64,000 bases of DNA from an uncultured Clostridia bacterium (GTDB lineage: Bacteria > Bacillota > Clostridia > Oscillospirales > Oscillospiraceae), in assembly GCA_945948535.1 (NCBI GenBank), contig CAMFBN010000008.1:1-64000 (forward strand), written 5' to 3'. The notes under the pieces are model-generated. The model did no database searches and was not told the DNA's origin. It saw only the letters and a list, made by a program, of their open reading frames with translations. Positions 1 through 8,415 of this stretch are shown here, in pieces; the first letter of the stretch is position 1, and the number at the start of each line of letters is the position of its first letter. The translations under genes and the position numbers were made by a program.

Positions 1-13
1 ACAAGCAAAACAT

Positions 14-47
14 AAGCGATACCTGGGTCATGGACCGGGTATCGCTT
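14..47 (+). terminator. Intrinsic terminator of an upstream (off-window) operon
   Basis: A 10-bp perfect stem AAGCGATACC / GGTATCGCTT encloses an inner GGTC-ATG-GACC hairpin and is followed by ACTATTTT. It lies before any gene of the window, so it most likely ends transcription coming from the left edge and insulates the capsule promoter. Confidence 0.75.
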
Positions 48-227
48 ACTATTTTATGGCATAGGAAAGGCGAAGCCTGTGCCCGCCGTGCGCTCCGTTT
101 ACCAAGGATTATCCCATCCCGGAGCGGGGAGCCATGTACTACCTCTGCGAAAATGTCCTGCTGTGCGAGAAGGCATTTTGATTGCGCGTCAGTATCATGT
201 ATCCATCCTCCGTGCGGAAACTATTGC
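48..227. other. Non-coding stretch with small hairpins before the capsule promoter
   Basis: No gene is supported here. Two short stems are visible: GGCATAGG / CCTGTGCC (58-65 with 76-83, one T.G pair) and GCTCCG / CGGAGC (92-97 with 120-125). The ORF at 30-263 has no Shine-Dalgarno site, spans the terminator and resembles nothing; it is not called. It could be a degraded repeat or a small RNA; I cannot decide which. Confidence 0.3.
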
Positions 228-256
228 TTGCTGTATTCAGCACAATGTGTTATAAT
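228..256 (+). promoter_or_regulatory. Promoter of the polysaccharide locus
   Basis: TTGCTG (228-233), a 17-nt spacer, then TATAAT (251-256), with TGT immediately before the -10 giving an extended -10. The predicted transcript has a leader of about 50 nt with a small TGCCG/CGGCA hairpin before the first gene. It is the only good promoter before the one at 17215, so about 17 kb may be one transcription unit. Confidence 0.8.
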
Positions 257-315
257 AAGCTGAACTGTGCAGAAAATAGGGATGCCGGCCCAGGTGTCGG
301 CAAAATAAAGGATGA

Positions 316-2199
316 ATGGAAATGAAAATCAGAAGACCCGGTTTCCTGAATATAACGGTATTGTCCAAAGTTCTGCTGATTATGGCACTGGACGTGGTCA
401 CCACCATGGGTTCCTTTTTCCTTGGCCTGTGGTTTCGCTACGACTTTTCCTTTCAGGAGATTCGTGCGGAGCATCTGGCGGGCTTCCTGTCCGCCATCGG
501 CCCCTGGTGCGCCATTACCGTGGTGGTGTTTGTGTGCTTCCGGCTGTATAGCAGTATCTGGGCCTTTGTAAGCACCTCCGAGGTTTTTCGCATCATCGGC
601 GCCTATTTGGTGCTGGCGGTGCTTGGTGTGACACTGTTCCACTTTGACGGCTTCCTGATGCCCCGTGCCAGTATGGTGGTGGGATATCTGATCAGCTTCG
701 TATGCACCGTTGCCATTCGGTTTTCCTACCGCCTTTGGAGAACGGCCCAGAAAAAAATCAGCCATATGACCCATGCCTCCGGGGTGAAAAATGTCATGCT
801 CATCGGCGCTGGGGACGCGGGCCGGGCGCTGGCGCTGGAGTTCAACAACAGCGACTTCGTGAAGGACCACCTGTCCTGTGTCATTGACGACAACCCGGTG
901 AAGCTGAACAAGCGCCTTTGCGGCGCACCCATCGTGGGCAACCGCTACGACATTCCCGAAATGGTGAAGCAGTATAAAATCAGCAAGATCATTTTTGCCA
1001 TTCCCAGCTGCAGCGCGAAGACCCGCAAGGAGATTCTGGACATCTGCACCACCACCGGCTGTGAGGTTCAGCTGCTTCCGGGTATTTTCCAGATGGTCAA
1101 CGGGGATGTCAGCGTCAGCAAGCTGCGCCGGGTGGACCCTCAGGACCTGCTGGGCCGGGATCCTATTCAGGTCAATCTGGAGGAGATTTTCGGTTACATC
1201 CACGGAAAAGTGGTGTTGGTCACCGGCGGCGGAGGAAGCATCGGCAGCGAGCTGTGTCGGCAGATTGCCGGGGCGGGGCCGAGGCAACTGATTATCTTCG
1301 ACATTTACGAGAACAATGCCTACGATATTCAGATGGAGCTGAAGCGGAATTTCCCGGAGCTGAACCTTGTGGTGCTCATCGGTTCCGTGCGCAATACCAA
1401 CCGGGTGGAATCCGTGGTGGGCAGGTATCAGCCGGATCTCATTTTCCACGCCGCGGCCCACAAGCACGTGCCTCTGATGGAAGACAGCCCCAATGAAGCG
1501 ATTAAAAATAACGTCTTCGGCACCTATAAGCTGGCAAAGGCTGCCGCCAAGTATGGCGTCAAGCGGTTTGTGCTGATCTCCACGGACAAGGCGGTAAACC
1601 CCACCAACATCATGGGCGCTTCCAAGCGCCTTTGCGAGATGGTGGTGCAGATGATGAACCGGGAGTCGAAGACCGAGTTTGTGGCGGTGCGGTTCGGCAA
1701 CGTGCTGGGCAGCAACGGCAGTGTGATTCCCCTGTTTAAAAAGCAGATCGAGGAGGGCGGCCCGGTCACCGTGACCCACCCCGACATTATCCGCTATTTT
1801 ATGACCATTCCCGAGGCTGTGAGTCTGGTGCTTCAGGCGGGGTACTACGCCAAGGGCGGCGAGATTTTCGTGCTGGACATGGGCGAGCCTGTGAAGATCG
1901 ACACCATGGCACGAAACATGATCCGTCTCAGCGGCTATGAGCCGGATGTGGACATCAAGATCGTGTACACCGGCCTGCGGCCCGGCGAGAAGCTCTATGA
2001 GGAGCTGCTCATGAAGGAAGAGGGCATGCAGGAGACGGCGAACAAGCTCATTCACATCGGCAAGCCCATCGAAATGGACGATGAAAAATTCCGCCAGCAG
2101 CTGGAAATGCTTGACAAGGCCTGCAAGGCAGAGGTCAGCAATATGAAGGATATTGTGGCGGAAATTGTGCCAACCTATAAGCAGAAGCTGGAAGTATAA
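316..2199 (+). CDS. capD: Membrane-bound UDP-GlcNAc 4,6-dehydratase, FlaA1/CapD/PglF family
   Basis: The 627-aa protein has four N-terminal membrane helices within roughly residues 12-140, a central CoA-binding-like Rossmann segment (GAGDAGRAL), and a C-terminal extended SDR domain with the nucleotide motif TGGGGSIGSE near residue 302 and STDKAVNPTNIMG. This layout and length are typical of CapD/PglF/WbpM enzymes, which convert UDP-GlcNAc to UDP-4-keto-6-deoxy-GlcNAc at the inner face of the membrane. The ATG at 316 has an AAAGGATG Shine-Dalgarno sequence; an ATG six bases later is a possible alternative. It is the first gene of the capsule operon, 19 nt before the priming transferase, which fits a role in making the first sugar (D-FucNAc or D-QuiNAc) with the SDR gene at 2833. 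Confidence 0.92.
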   Translation: MEMKIRRPGFLNITVLSKVLLIMALDVVTTMGSFFLGLWFRYDFSFQEIRAEHLAGFLSAIGPWCAITVVVFVCFRLYSSIWAFVSTSEVFRIIGAYLVLAVLGVTLFHFDGFLMPRASMVVGYLISFVCTVAIRFSYRLWRTAQKKISHMTHASGVKNVMLIGAGDAGRALALEFNNSDFVKDHLSCVIDDNPVKLNKRLCGAPIVGNRYDIPEMVKQYKISKIIFAIPSCSAKTRKEILDICTTTGCEVQLLPGIFQMVNGDVSVSKLRRVDPQDLLGRDPIQVNLEEIFGYIHGKVVLVTGGGGSIGSELCRQIAGAGPRQLIIFDIYENNAYDIQMELKRNFPELNLVVLIGSVRNTNRVESVVGRYQPDLIFHAAAHKHVPLMEDSPNEAIKNNVFGTYKLAKAAAKYGVKRFVLISTDKAVNPTNIMGASKRLCEMVVQMMNRESKTEFVAVRFGNVLGSNGSVIPLFKKQIEEGGPVTVTHPDIIRYFMTIPEAVSLVLQAGYYAKGGEIFVLDMGEPVKIDTMARNMIRLSGYEPDVDIKIVYTGLRPGEKLYEELLMKEEGMQETANKLIHIGKPIEMDDEKFRQQLEMLDKACKAEVSNMKDIVAEIVPTYKQKLEV

Positions 2200-2218
2200 C
2201 CGGAAAAGAGGGCTTTTC

Positions 2219-2836
2219 ATGTATCAGAAGTATGGAAAACGGCTGCTGGATGTGCTCCTGTCGGGCTGCGCCATCGTGGTGCTGTCTCCCGTGTACCTGC
2301 TCATCGGTCTTGCCATCAAGCTGGACGATCCCGGCCCGGTATTCTTCCGGCAGAAGCGGGTGGGTATTCACAAGACCCACTTTGAGATTTTGAAATTCCG
2401 CACCATGAAGTGCAGCACGCCCAGAGATGTGCCTACCCATCTGCTGGATAATCCGGAGCAGTACATCACCCGCGTGGGAAAGGTGCTGCGCAGGACTTCG
2501 CTGGACGAGCTTCCCCAGATTTTTCAGATTTTTACGGGGAAAATGTCTATTATCGGCCCCCGTCCGGCCCTGTGGAATCAGTTTGACCTGATTGCGGAGC
2601 GGGACAAGTACGGCGCCAACGACCTGCGTCCGGGTCTCACCGGCTGGGCACAGATCAACGGACGGGACGAATTGCCCATTGACGTAAAAGCCCGGTTTGA
2701 TGGGGAGTATGTGGAAAAAATCAGCTTCCTGTTCGATTGCCGGTGCTTTTTCGGCACGATTCTGTCCGTGCTGCGGTCCGACGGCGTGGTGGAGGGCGGC
2801 ACCGGTCAGCTGGAGAAGGAGAAAAAGGAGCAATGA
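2219..2836 (+). CDS. capM: Undecaprenyl-phosphate sugar-1-phosphate transferase (priming enzyme)
   Basis: A 205-aa short bacterial sugar transferase of the PglC/CapM/WcaJ-C type. One N-terminal hydrophobic re-entrant segment (about residues 10-33) is followed by the family motifs GPVFFRQKRVG, KFRTMK, TSLDELPQ, GPRPALW and RPGLTGWAQINGR. It would load the first sugar phosphate onto undecaprenyl phosphate, starting repeat-unit assembly. The ORF track starts at 2153, but the family-like start MYQKYGKRLLD at 2219 follows an AGAGGG ribosome site and is preferred. Its stop overlaps the next start (ATGA). No other priming transferase occurs in the 32-kb locus, so this one may serve both halves. Confidence 0.92.
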   Translation: MYQKYGKRLLDVLLSGCAIVVLSPVYLLIGLAIKLDDPGPVFFRQKRVGIHKTHFEILKFRTMKCSTPRDVPTHLLDNPEQYITRVGKVLRRTSLDELPQIFQIFTGKMSIIGPRPALWNQFDLIAERDKYGANDLRPGLTGWAQINGRDELPIDVKARFDGEYVEKISFLFDCRCFFGTILSVLRSDGVVEGGTGQLEKEKKEQ

Positions 2837-3714
2837 AGCGGATTCTGATTACCGGCGCCGGAAGCTATATCGGCCTGCATGTGAAGGACTGGCTGGCGCG
2901 GCGGCCGGAGGACTATCAGGTGGAAACGCTCAGCCTGCGCGCTGAGGGCTGGCGGGAGTATTCCTTTCAGGGCTACGACGCGGTTCTTCACGCGGCTGGT
3001 ATTGTCCACCAGCCCAAATCCAAGGACGACCCCTCTCAGGCGGAGCTGTATGATCGGGTGAACTACCGGCTCACCGTGGAGGTGGCCCAAAAGGCCAAAG
3101 AGGAAGGTGTGGGCCAGTTCCTGTTCCTCAGTTCGGAGAGCGTTTACGGCCTTCACGCCCCGGTAGGAAAGGTCGTCGCCATCACGAAGGACACCCCAAT
3201 CCGCCCCGTTGACAATTACGGCATCAGCAAAGCAAAGGCGGAGGAAGGGCTTGCCGCCCTCCGGGATGTTACCTTCAAGGTAGCCATTTTACGCCCGCCC
3301 ATGATTTACGGCAAAGGCTGCAAGGGAAACTACCAGACCCTTTCGAAGCTGGCAAAAAAGCTGCCGGTCTTTCCTCTGGTGGAAAATCAGCGGTCTATGC
3401 TGTATATCGACAATCTGTGCGAGTTTATCCGACTGCTGGTGGAGGACGGGGCCGACGGTCTATATTGCCCCCAGAACGCGGAATATGTTTCGACTTCCGA
3501 TATGGTGAACCGAATTGCCCACGCAAACGGCCACGGGCTCCTGATGGTGCGGGGCCTTGGCTGGGCGCTGAAGCTGCTCGCGCCCATGACAGGCATGGTA
3601 GACAAGGCCTTTGGCAGCCTGTGCTATGACCGGGCCTTAAGCGATTACCCCAAAAACTACTGTGTAAAAACCTTTGACGAATCCATTTTGGAGACGGAGG
3701 GGGCCGGCCAATGA
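2833..3714 (+). CDS. capN: NAD-dependent epimerase/dehydratase (SDR), CapN/WbpV-like 4-ketoreductase
   Basis: A 293-aa extended SDR with the Rossmann motif TGAGSYIG at the N terminus, SSESVYG (catalytic Ser region) and YGISKAK (YxxxK). The start MKRILITGAG at 2833 overlaps the previous stop by four bases and has a GGAG site; the longer track start lies inside the upstream gene. By position between a CapM-like priming transferase and a CapL-like transferase, it corresponds to S. aureus CapN, which reduces the CapD product to UDP-D-FucNAc. The stereochemistry (D-FucNAc or D-QuiNAc) cannot be read from sequence by eye. Confidence 0.8.
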   Translation: MKRILITGAGSYIGLHVKDWLARRPEDYQVETLSLRAEGWREYSFQGYDAVLHAAGIVHQPKSKDDPSQAELYDRVNYRLTVEVAQKAKEEGVGQFLFLSSESVYGLHAPVGKVVAITKDTPIRPVDNYGISKAKAEEGLAALRDVTFKVAILRPPMIYGKGCKGNYQTLSKLAKKLPVFPLVENQRSMLYIDNLCEFIRLLVEDGADGLYCPQNAEYVSTSDMVNRIAHANGHGLLMVRGLGWALKLLAPMTGMVDKAFGSLCYDRALSDYPKNYCVKTFDESILETEGAGQ

Positions 3715-4928
3715 AAAAGAAAAAGGATATTCTGTTTGCCTGCCAGTTTTTTTACCCGGAGTATATTTCCTCGGCCCAGCTTCCCTTCGATACGGCAAAG
3801 GCGCTGCGTGCGGCGGGGTACTCCGTGGATGTGCTGTGCGGCTACCCCAGAGAATATTTGGACGGTTCCGGAATCCCCGTCCGGGAGACGGTGGAGGGAA
3901 TCCACATCCGGCGCCTCAAATACATCCAGCTGGACCGCTCCGGCTTTCTGGGGCGCATTGTCAACTATTTTTCCTTTACCTTTATGGTGCTGCTGAATCT
4001 GCCAAGATTCAAAAACTATCGCGCCGTTGTGGTCTATTCCAACCCGCCGGTACTGCCTTGGATTGTCTCCTGGGCAAAGGCACTGTTCGGAACGAAGCTG
4101 GTGTTCGTGGCCTACGACCTGTATCCCGAGGTGGCGACGGTGACGGACACGCTGGGGGAGGGAAACCCAATCTGCCGGCTGATGAATCACATCAACCGCT
4201 GTATCTGCCGCCGGGCGGACCGGATTGTGGCCCTGTCCAGCGAGATGAAGACCTACATTCTGAACCACCGGGACTATCCCAAAAACGCCGTCCGGGTGAT
4301 TCCCAACTGGTACGCCGATCACGGCGTGGTTACCCCAAACCGGGAGAATAACCCCTTCCGGCAGGTGACGAAGGGCCGGTTTACCGTGTCCTACTTCGGC
4401 AACATGGGCACCATGCAGGATATACAGACCATTTTGCAGGCGGTGCGGGAGTTACAGGACGAGGACGTGTTCTTCCTGTTCGCCGGGCACGGCAACAAAA
4501 TGGAGACCCTGAAGCAGACGGTTCAGGCGGAAGGCATCGAAAACATTGACGTCTATCCCTTCCTCCACGGGCAGGACTTCCAGAACGCGCTGGAAATCAG
4601 CGACTGCGCGCTGGTGACGCTGGTGTCCGGAGCCACGGGATTGTGCGTTCCCAGCAAAACCTACAGCTATATGATGCAGGGCATCCCGCTGTTGGCTGTC
4701 ATGGACGAGGGGGACATTGTCTCGGATATCGAAGCCGGCGCGGGCCGCTGGGTCCGAAACGGCGAGGGGGGACTTCTGGCGCAGTACATCCGGGAAATGA
4801 AAGCGGACCCGCAGAGCCTGCAGCAGATGCGCCTTACCTGCCGGCGGCTTTATGAGACGAAATACACGGAAGAAATCTGTACAAAGCAATATATTTCCCT
4901 GTTCCGGGAGCTGCTGGGGCAGGCTTAG
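3711..4928 (+). CDS. capL: GT4 glycosyltransferase, CapL/WbuB-like (probable L-FucNAc transferase)
   Basis: A 405-aa GT-B fold transferase. The N-terminal acceptor half starts ILFACQFFYPEYISSAQL; the C-terminal donor half carries YFGNMGTMQDIQT, PFLHGQDF and the late SGATGLCVPSKTYSYMMQGIP motif typical of the WbuB/CapL subfamily. Overlap with the previous gene is ATGA. It directly precedes the three UDP-L-FucNAc biosynthesis genes, and both S. aureus CapL and E. coli WbuB are assigned as L-FucNAc transferases beside the same enzymes. The donor specificity is therefore inferred from family plus neighbourhood, not from residues. Confidence 0.8.
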   Translation: MKKKKDILFACQFFYPEYISSAQLPFDTAKALRAAGYSVDVLCGYPREYLDGSGIPVRETVEGIHIRRLKYIQLDRSGFLGRIVNYFSFTFMVLLNLPRFKNYRAVVVYSNPPVLPWIVSWAKALFGTKLVFVAYDLYPEVATVTDTLGEGNPICRLMNHINRCICRRADRIVALSSEMKTYILNHRDYPKNAVRVIPNWYADHGVVTPNRENNPFRQVTKGRFTVSYFGNMGTMQDIQTILQAVRELQDEDVFFLFAGHGNKMETLKQTVQAEGIENIDVYPFLHGQDFQNALEISDCALVTLVSGATGLCVPSKTYSYMMQGIPLLAVMDEGDIVSDIEAGAGRWVRNGEGGLLAQYIREMKADPQSLQQMRLTCRRLYETKYTEEICTKQYISLFRELLGQA

Positions 4929-4939
4929 GAGAGAAGATT

Positions 4940-5989
4940 ATGAGCATTTTTGCCAATAAAACCCTGATGATTACCGGCGGCACCGGCTCCTTCGGCAACG
5001 CGGTGCTGAACCGTTTCCTGAACACGGACATCGCTGAAATCCGCATTTTCTCCCGGGACGAGAAAAAGCAGGACGATATGCGCCACGAATTTCAGGCAAA
5101 GCTGCCGGAAGCGGCGAATAAAATCAAATTTTTCATCGGTGACGTCCGGGACATTCAGTCGGTGAAGAACGCCATGCACGGCGTGGACTACATCTTCCAT
5201 GCCGCCGCCCTGAAGCAGGTGCCCTCCTGCGAGTTTTTCCCCATGGAGGCGGTGAAAACCAACGTATTCGGCACGGACAACGTGCTGACCGCCGCCATTG
5301 AAGCGGGTGTAAAAACCGTCATCTGCCTGTCCACCGACAAGGCGGCCTATCCCGTCAACGCCATGGGCACCTCCAAGGCCATGATGGAGAAGGTCATTGT
5401 GGCGAAGTCCCGCACCGTGTCTCCCGAGGCCACCAAAATCTGCTGCACCCGCTACGGCAACGTCATGTGCTCCCGGGGCAGCGTCATCCCCCTGTGGATC
5501 GATCAGATCAAAGCGGGCAACCCCATCACCATCACCGAGCCGAATATGACCCGGTTCATCATGTCGCTGGAGGAAGCGGTGGACTTGGTGCTCTTTGCCT
5601 TTGAGCACGGCACCAGCGGCGATATTCTGGTGCAGAAGGCCCCGGCCTGTACCATCGCGGTGCTGGCCCAGGCGGTGACGGAGCTGTTCCACCCCGGTCA
5701 CGAGATCAAGGTCATCGGCATCCGCCACGGCGAAAAGATGTATGAAACACTGCTGACCAACGAGGAGTGCGCCCACGCCATTGACCTGGGGGACTTCTAC
5801 CGGGTTCCCTGCGACAAGCGGGACTTAAACTACGACAAATATTTCCGTGTGGGCGATGTGGAGCGCAATGTCCTGACGGAGTTCAATTCCAATAATACCC
5901 AGCTTTTGAACGTGGAGCAGGTGAAGCAGAAGCTTCTGTCCCTCGCCTACATCCGGGAAGAGCTGGAAGCCATGAAGCAGGAGCGCTGA
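4940..5989 (+). CDS. capE: UDP-GlcNAc 4,6-dehydratase/5-epimerase (CapE/FnlA)
   Basis: A 349-aa soluble extended SDR: MITGGTGSFGNAVLNRF nucleotide site at residues 9-25, then STDKAAYPVNAMGTSKAMMEK, the active-site block of CapE/FnlA/FlaA1 enzymes. The length matches S. aureus CapE (about 342 aa). It makes UDP-2-acetamido-2,6-dideoxy-beta-L-arabino-4-hexulose from UDP-GlcNAc, the first step to UDP-L-FucNAc. The start at 4940 has a GGAGAG site; it lies 11 nt after capL and 18 nt before capF, clearly co-transcribed. Confidence 0.93.
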   Translation: MSIFANKTLMITGGTGSFGNAVLNRFLNTDIAEIRIFSRDEKKQDDMRHEFQAKLPEAANKIKFFIGDVRDIQSVKNAMHGVDYIFHAAALKQVPSCEFFPMEAVKTNVFGTDNVLTAAIEAGVKTVICLSTDKAAYPVNAMGTSKAMMEKVIVAKSRTVSPEATKICCTRYGNVMCSRGSVIPLWIDQIKAGNPITITEPNMTRFIMSLEEAVDLVLFAFEHGTSGDILVQKAPACTIAVLAQAVTELFHPGHEIKVIGIRHGEKMYETLLTNEECAHAIDLGDFYRVPCDKRDLNYDKYFRVGDVERNVLTEFNSNNTQLLNVEQVKQKLLSLAYIREELEAMKQER

Positions 5990-6007
5990 GAAACAGGAGG
6001 ACAGACC

Positions 6008-7210
6008 ATGAACATTCTGATTACCGGTGCCGCGGGCTTCGTGGGGAAAAACCTGAGCGCGGCCCTTCATTGCCTGCAAAACGGCACGGACAGAACCCGG
6101 CCCGGCCTGTCCATCGGGCAAATTTTCCTGTATGATAAGGATTCTCCCGTCTCCCTTCTGGAGGAAGCCTGCGAAAAGGCAGACTTTGTGTTCAACCTTG
6201 CTGGGGTAAACCGCCCCAAGGAGCAGGAGGAATTCATGGAGGGAAACTTCGGCTTTGCCTCCACATTGCTGGACACCCTGAAAAAGTACAATAACACCTG
6301 TCCCGTCATGCTGTCCTCCTCCATTCAGGCGACACTGGTGGGCCGCTACGCCCAAGGCGGGTACGGCCTGTCCAAGAAGGCAGGGGAGGAGCTGTTCTTC
6401 CGCTACGGCGAGGAAACCGGCGCGAAGGTGCTGGTGTACCGTTTTCCCAACCTGTTCGGCAAGTGGTGCCGCCCCAATTACAACAGCGTGGTTGCCACCT
6501 TCTGCCATAACTACGCCCACGACCTGCCCATTTCCGTCAGCGACCCGGCGGTGGAGCTGGAGATGCTGTACATCGATGATCTGGTGACGGAACTGCTGGA
6601 CGCGTTGGAGGGGAAAGAGCACCACTGTGAATTTGATGGCCTTACCACCGTCCTGACGGATGGGGGCCGCTACTGCGCCGCTCCCGTATCCCATAAGGTT
6701 ACGCTGGGCGAAATCGTCTCCCTGCTGGACAGCTTCAAGGCTCAGCCCCAGACCCTCCTCATGCCGGAGATTCCCGACGGCAGCTTTGCCAAAAAGCTGT
6801 ATTCCACCTACCTTTCCTATCTGCCGAAGGAAAAAGCAGTCTTCCCCCTGAAAATGAACGTGGACGCCCGTGGCAGCTTTACGGAGCTGCTGAAAACCGA
6901 GAATTGCGGGCAGTTCAGCGTGAATATTTCGGGGCCCGGCATCACCAAGGGTCAGCACTGGCACCACACCAAGTGGGAGTTTTTCATCGTGGTTTCCGGT
7001 CATGGCCTTATCCAGCAGCGGAAGATCGGCACGGAGGAAGTGCTGAATTTTGAAGTTTCCGGGGACAAAATTCAGGCTGTGCATATGCTTCCCGGCTATA
7101 CCCACAACATTATCAATCTGTCTGAGACAGAGAATCTTGTGACCCTGATGTGGGCCAACGAGCGCTTTGACCCCGCGCACCCCGACACTTTCTTTGAGGT
7201 GGTAGAGTAA
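6008..7210 (+). CDS. capF: Bifunctional UDP-sugar 3-epimerase/4-reductase (CapF/FnlB)
   Basis: A 400-aa two-domain enzyme. Residues 1-270 form an SDR reductase (ITGAAGFVGKNL; YGLSKKAGE); residues 280-400 form a cupin with GPGITKGQHWHHTKWE, whose histidines are the expected metal ligands of the CapF epimerase domain. CapF carries out the C3 epimerisation and C4 reduction in UDP-L-FucNAc synthesis. The start has an AGGAGG site, and the stop TAA overlaps the next ATG by one base. Confidence 0.93.
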   Translation: MNILITGAAGFVGKNLSAALHCLQNGTDRTRPGLSIGQIFLYDKDSPVSLLEEACEKADFVFNLAGVNRPKEQEEFMEGNFGFASTLLDTLKKYNNTCPVMLSSSIQATLVGRYAQGGYGLSKKAGEELFFRYGEETGAKVLVYRFPNLFGKWCRPNYNSVVATFCHNYAHDLPISVSDPAVELEMLYIDDLVTELLDALEGKEHHCEFDGLTTVLTDGGRYCAAPVSHKVTLGEIVSLLDSFKAQPQTLLMPEIPDGSFAKKLYSTYLSYLPKEKAVFPLKMNVDARGSFTELLKTENCGQFSVNISGPGITKGQHWHHTKWEFFIVVSGHGLIQQRKIGTEEVLNFEVSGDKIQAVHMLPGYTHNIINLSETENLVTLMWANERFDPAHPDTFFEVVE

Positions 7211-8394
7211 TGGAAATGAAGCTGGACTATTCCGACATTTCTTTCAAGAATAACGGAAAATTAAAGCTGTTAATCATTGTGGGCACCCGCCCGGAGATCA
7301 TCCGGCTGGCGGCGGTGATCAACAAGTGCCGCACCTACTTTGACTGCATTCTGGCCCACACCGGGCAGAACTACGACTATAACCTGAACGGAATTTTCTT
7401 CCGGGATTTAGGCCTTGCAGACCCGGAGGTGTACATGAACGCGGTGGGCGACGATTTGGGCGCTACCGTCGGAAACATCATCAACTGTTCCTATAAGCTC
7501 ATGGCACAAATCAAGCCCGACGCCATGCTGATTCTGGGGGATACCAACTCCTGCCTGTCTGCCATCCCTGCCAAGCGGCTGCACATTCCCATTTTCCACA
7601 TGGAGGCGGGCAACCGCTGCAAGGACGAGTGCCTGCCGGAGGAGACCAACCGGCGGATTGTGGACATCATTTCCGACGTGAATCTGGCCTATTCCGAGCA
7701 CGCCCGGAAGTACCTCCATGAGTGCGGCCTGCCCAAGGAGCGGGTCTACGTCACCGGCTCTCCCATGGCGGAGGTGCTGCACGCGAATCTTGCGTCTATC
7801 GAAGCCTCCGATGTGCATAAACGTCTGGGCCTTGAGAAGGGAAGATATATTCTGCTATCGGCCCACCGGGAGGAAAACATCGACACCGAGAAAAACTTCT
7901 TCTCCCTGTTTAACGCCATCAACGCCATGGCGGAAAAGTACGATATGCCCATTTTGTATTCCTGCCATCCCCGCTCCAAGAAGCGGCTGGAAGCCACGGG
8001 CTTCCAGCTGGACAGGCGGGTGATTCAGAGCACCCCGCTGGGCTTCCACGACTATAACTGCCTGCAAATGAACGCCTTCGCGGTGGTGTCCGATTCCGGC
8101 ACCCTGCCGGAGGAAAGTAGCTTCTTCACCTCCGTGGGCCATCCCTTCCCGGCGGTGTGCATCCGCACCTCCACGGAGCGTCCCGAGGCTCTGGACAAGG
8201 GCTGCTTCGTGCTGGCGGGCATCGACGAGGGGCACCTGCTTCAGGCGGTGGACACTGCCGTGGAGATGAATCGGAACGGGGATTTCGGCATTCCGGTGCC
8301 CGATTACATTGAAGAAAACGTATCCACCAAGGTGGTAAAGATCATCCAGTCCTACACCGGTGTGGTGGACAAGATGGTCTGGCGCAAGTATTGA
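7210..8394 (+). CDS. capG: UDP-N-acetylglucosamine 2-epimerase family enzyme, CapG/FnlC (UDP-L-FucNAc forming)
   Basis: A 394-aa member of the non-hydrolysing UDP-HexNAc 2-epimerase fold: VGTRPEIIRLAAV at the N terminus, HTGQNYDYNLN, FHMEAGNRCKDECLPEETNRR, and VSDSGTLPEESSF near the C terminus. Placed directly after capE-capF, it is the C2 epimerase that yields UDP-L-FucNAc rather than a UDP-ManNAc-forming WecB. A second ATG six bases in is an alternative start. It is one-base coupled to capF. Confidence 0.92.
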   Translation: MEMKLDYSDISFKNNGKLKLLIIVGTRPEIIRLAAVINKCRTYFDCILAHTGQNYDYNLNGIFFRDLGLADPEVYMNAVGDDLGATVGNIINCSYKLMAQIKPDAMLILGDTNSCLSAIPAKRLHIPIFHMEAGNRCKDECLPEETNRRIVDIISDVNLAYSEHARKYLHECGLPKERVYVTGSPMAEVLHANLASIEASDVHKRLGLEKGRYILLSAHREENIDTEKNFFSLFNAINAMAEKYDMPILYSCHPRSKKRLEATGFQLDRRVIQSTPLGFHDYNCLQMNAFAVVSDSGTLPEESSFFTSVGHPFPAVCIRTSTERPEALDKGCFVLAGIDEGHLLQAVDTAVEMNRNGDFGIPVPDYIEENVSTKVVKIIQSYTGVVDKMVWRKY

Positions 8395-8415
8395 TCGAAA
8401 AAGGAGGCGGGGCGG

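Noticed and set aside
250-2220. Long minus-strand ORF of 656 aa antisense to capD
   Set aside because: His/Leu/Val-rich translation without domains, no ribosome site, and it mirrors the high-GC third-position bias of the real gene. The same applies to minus ORFs at 9411-11333, 12634-14805, 28123-29718, 34931-36517, 38871-40445 and 40497-42281.
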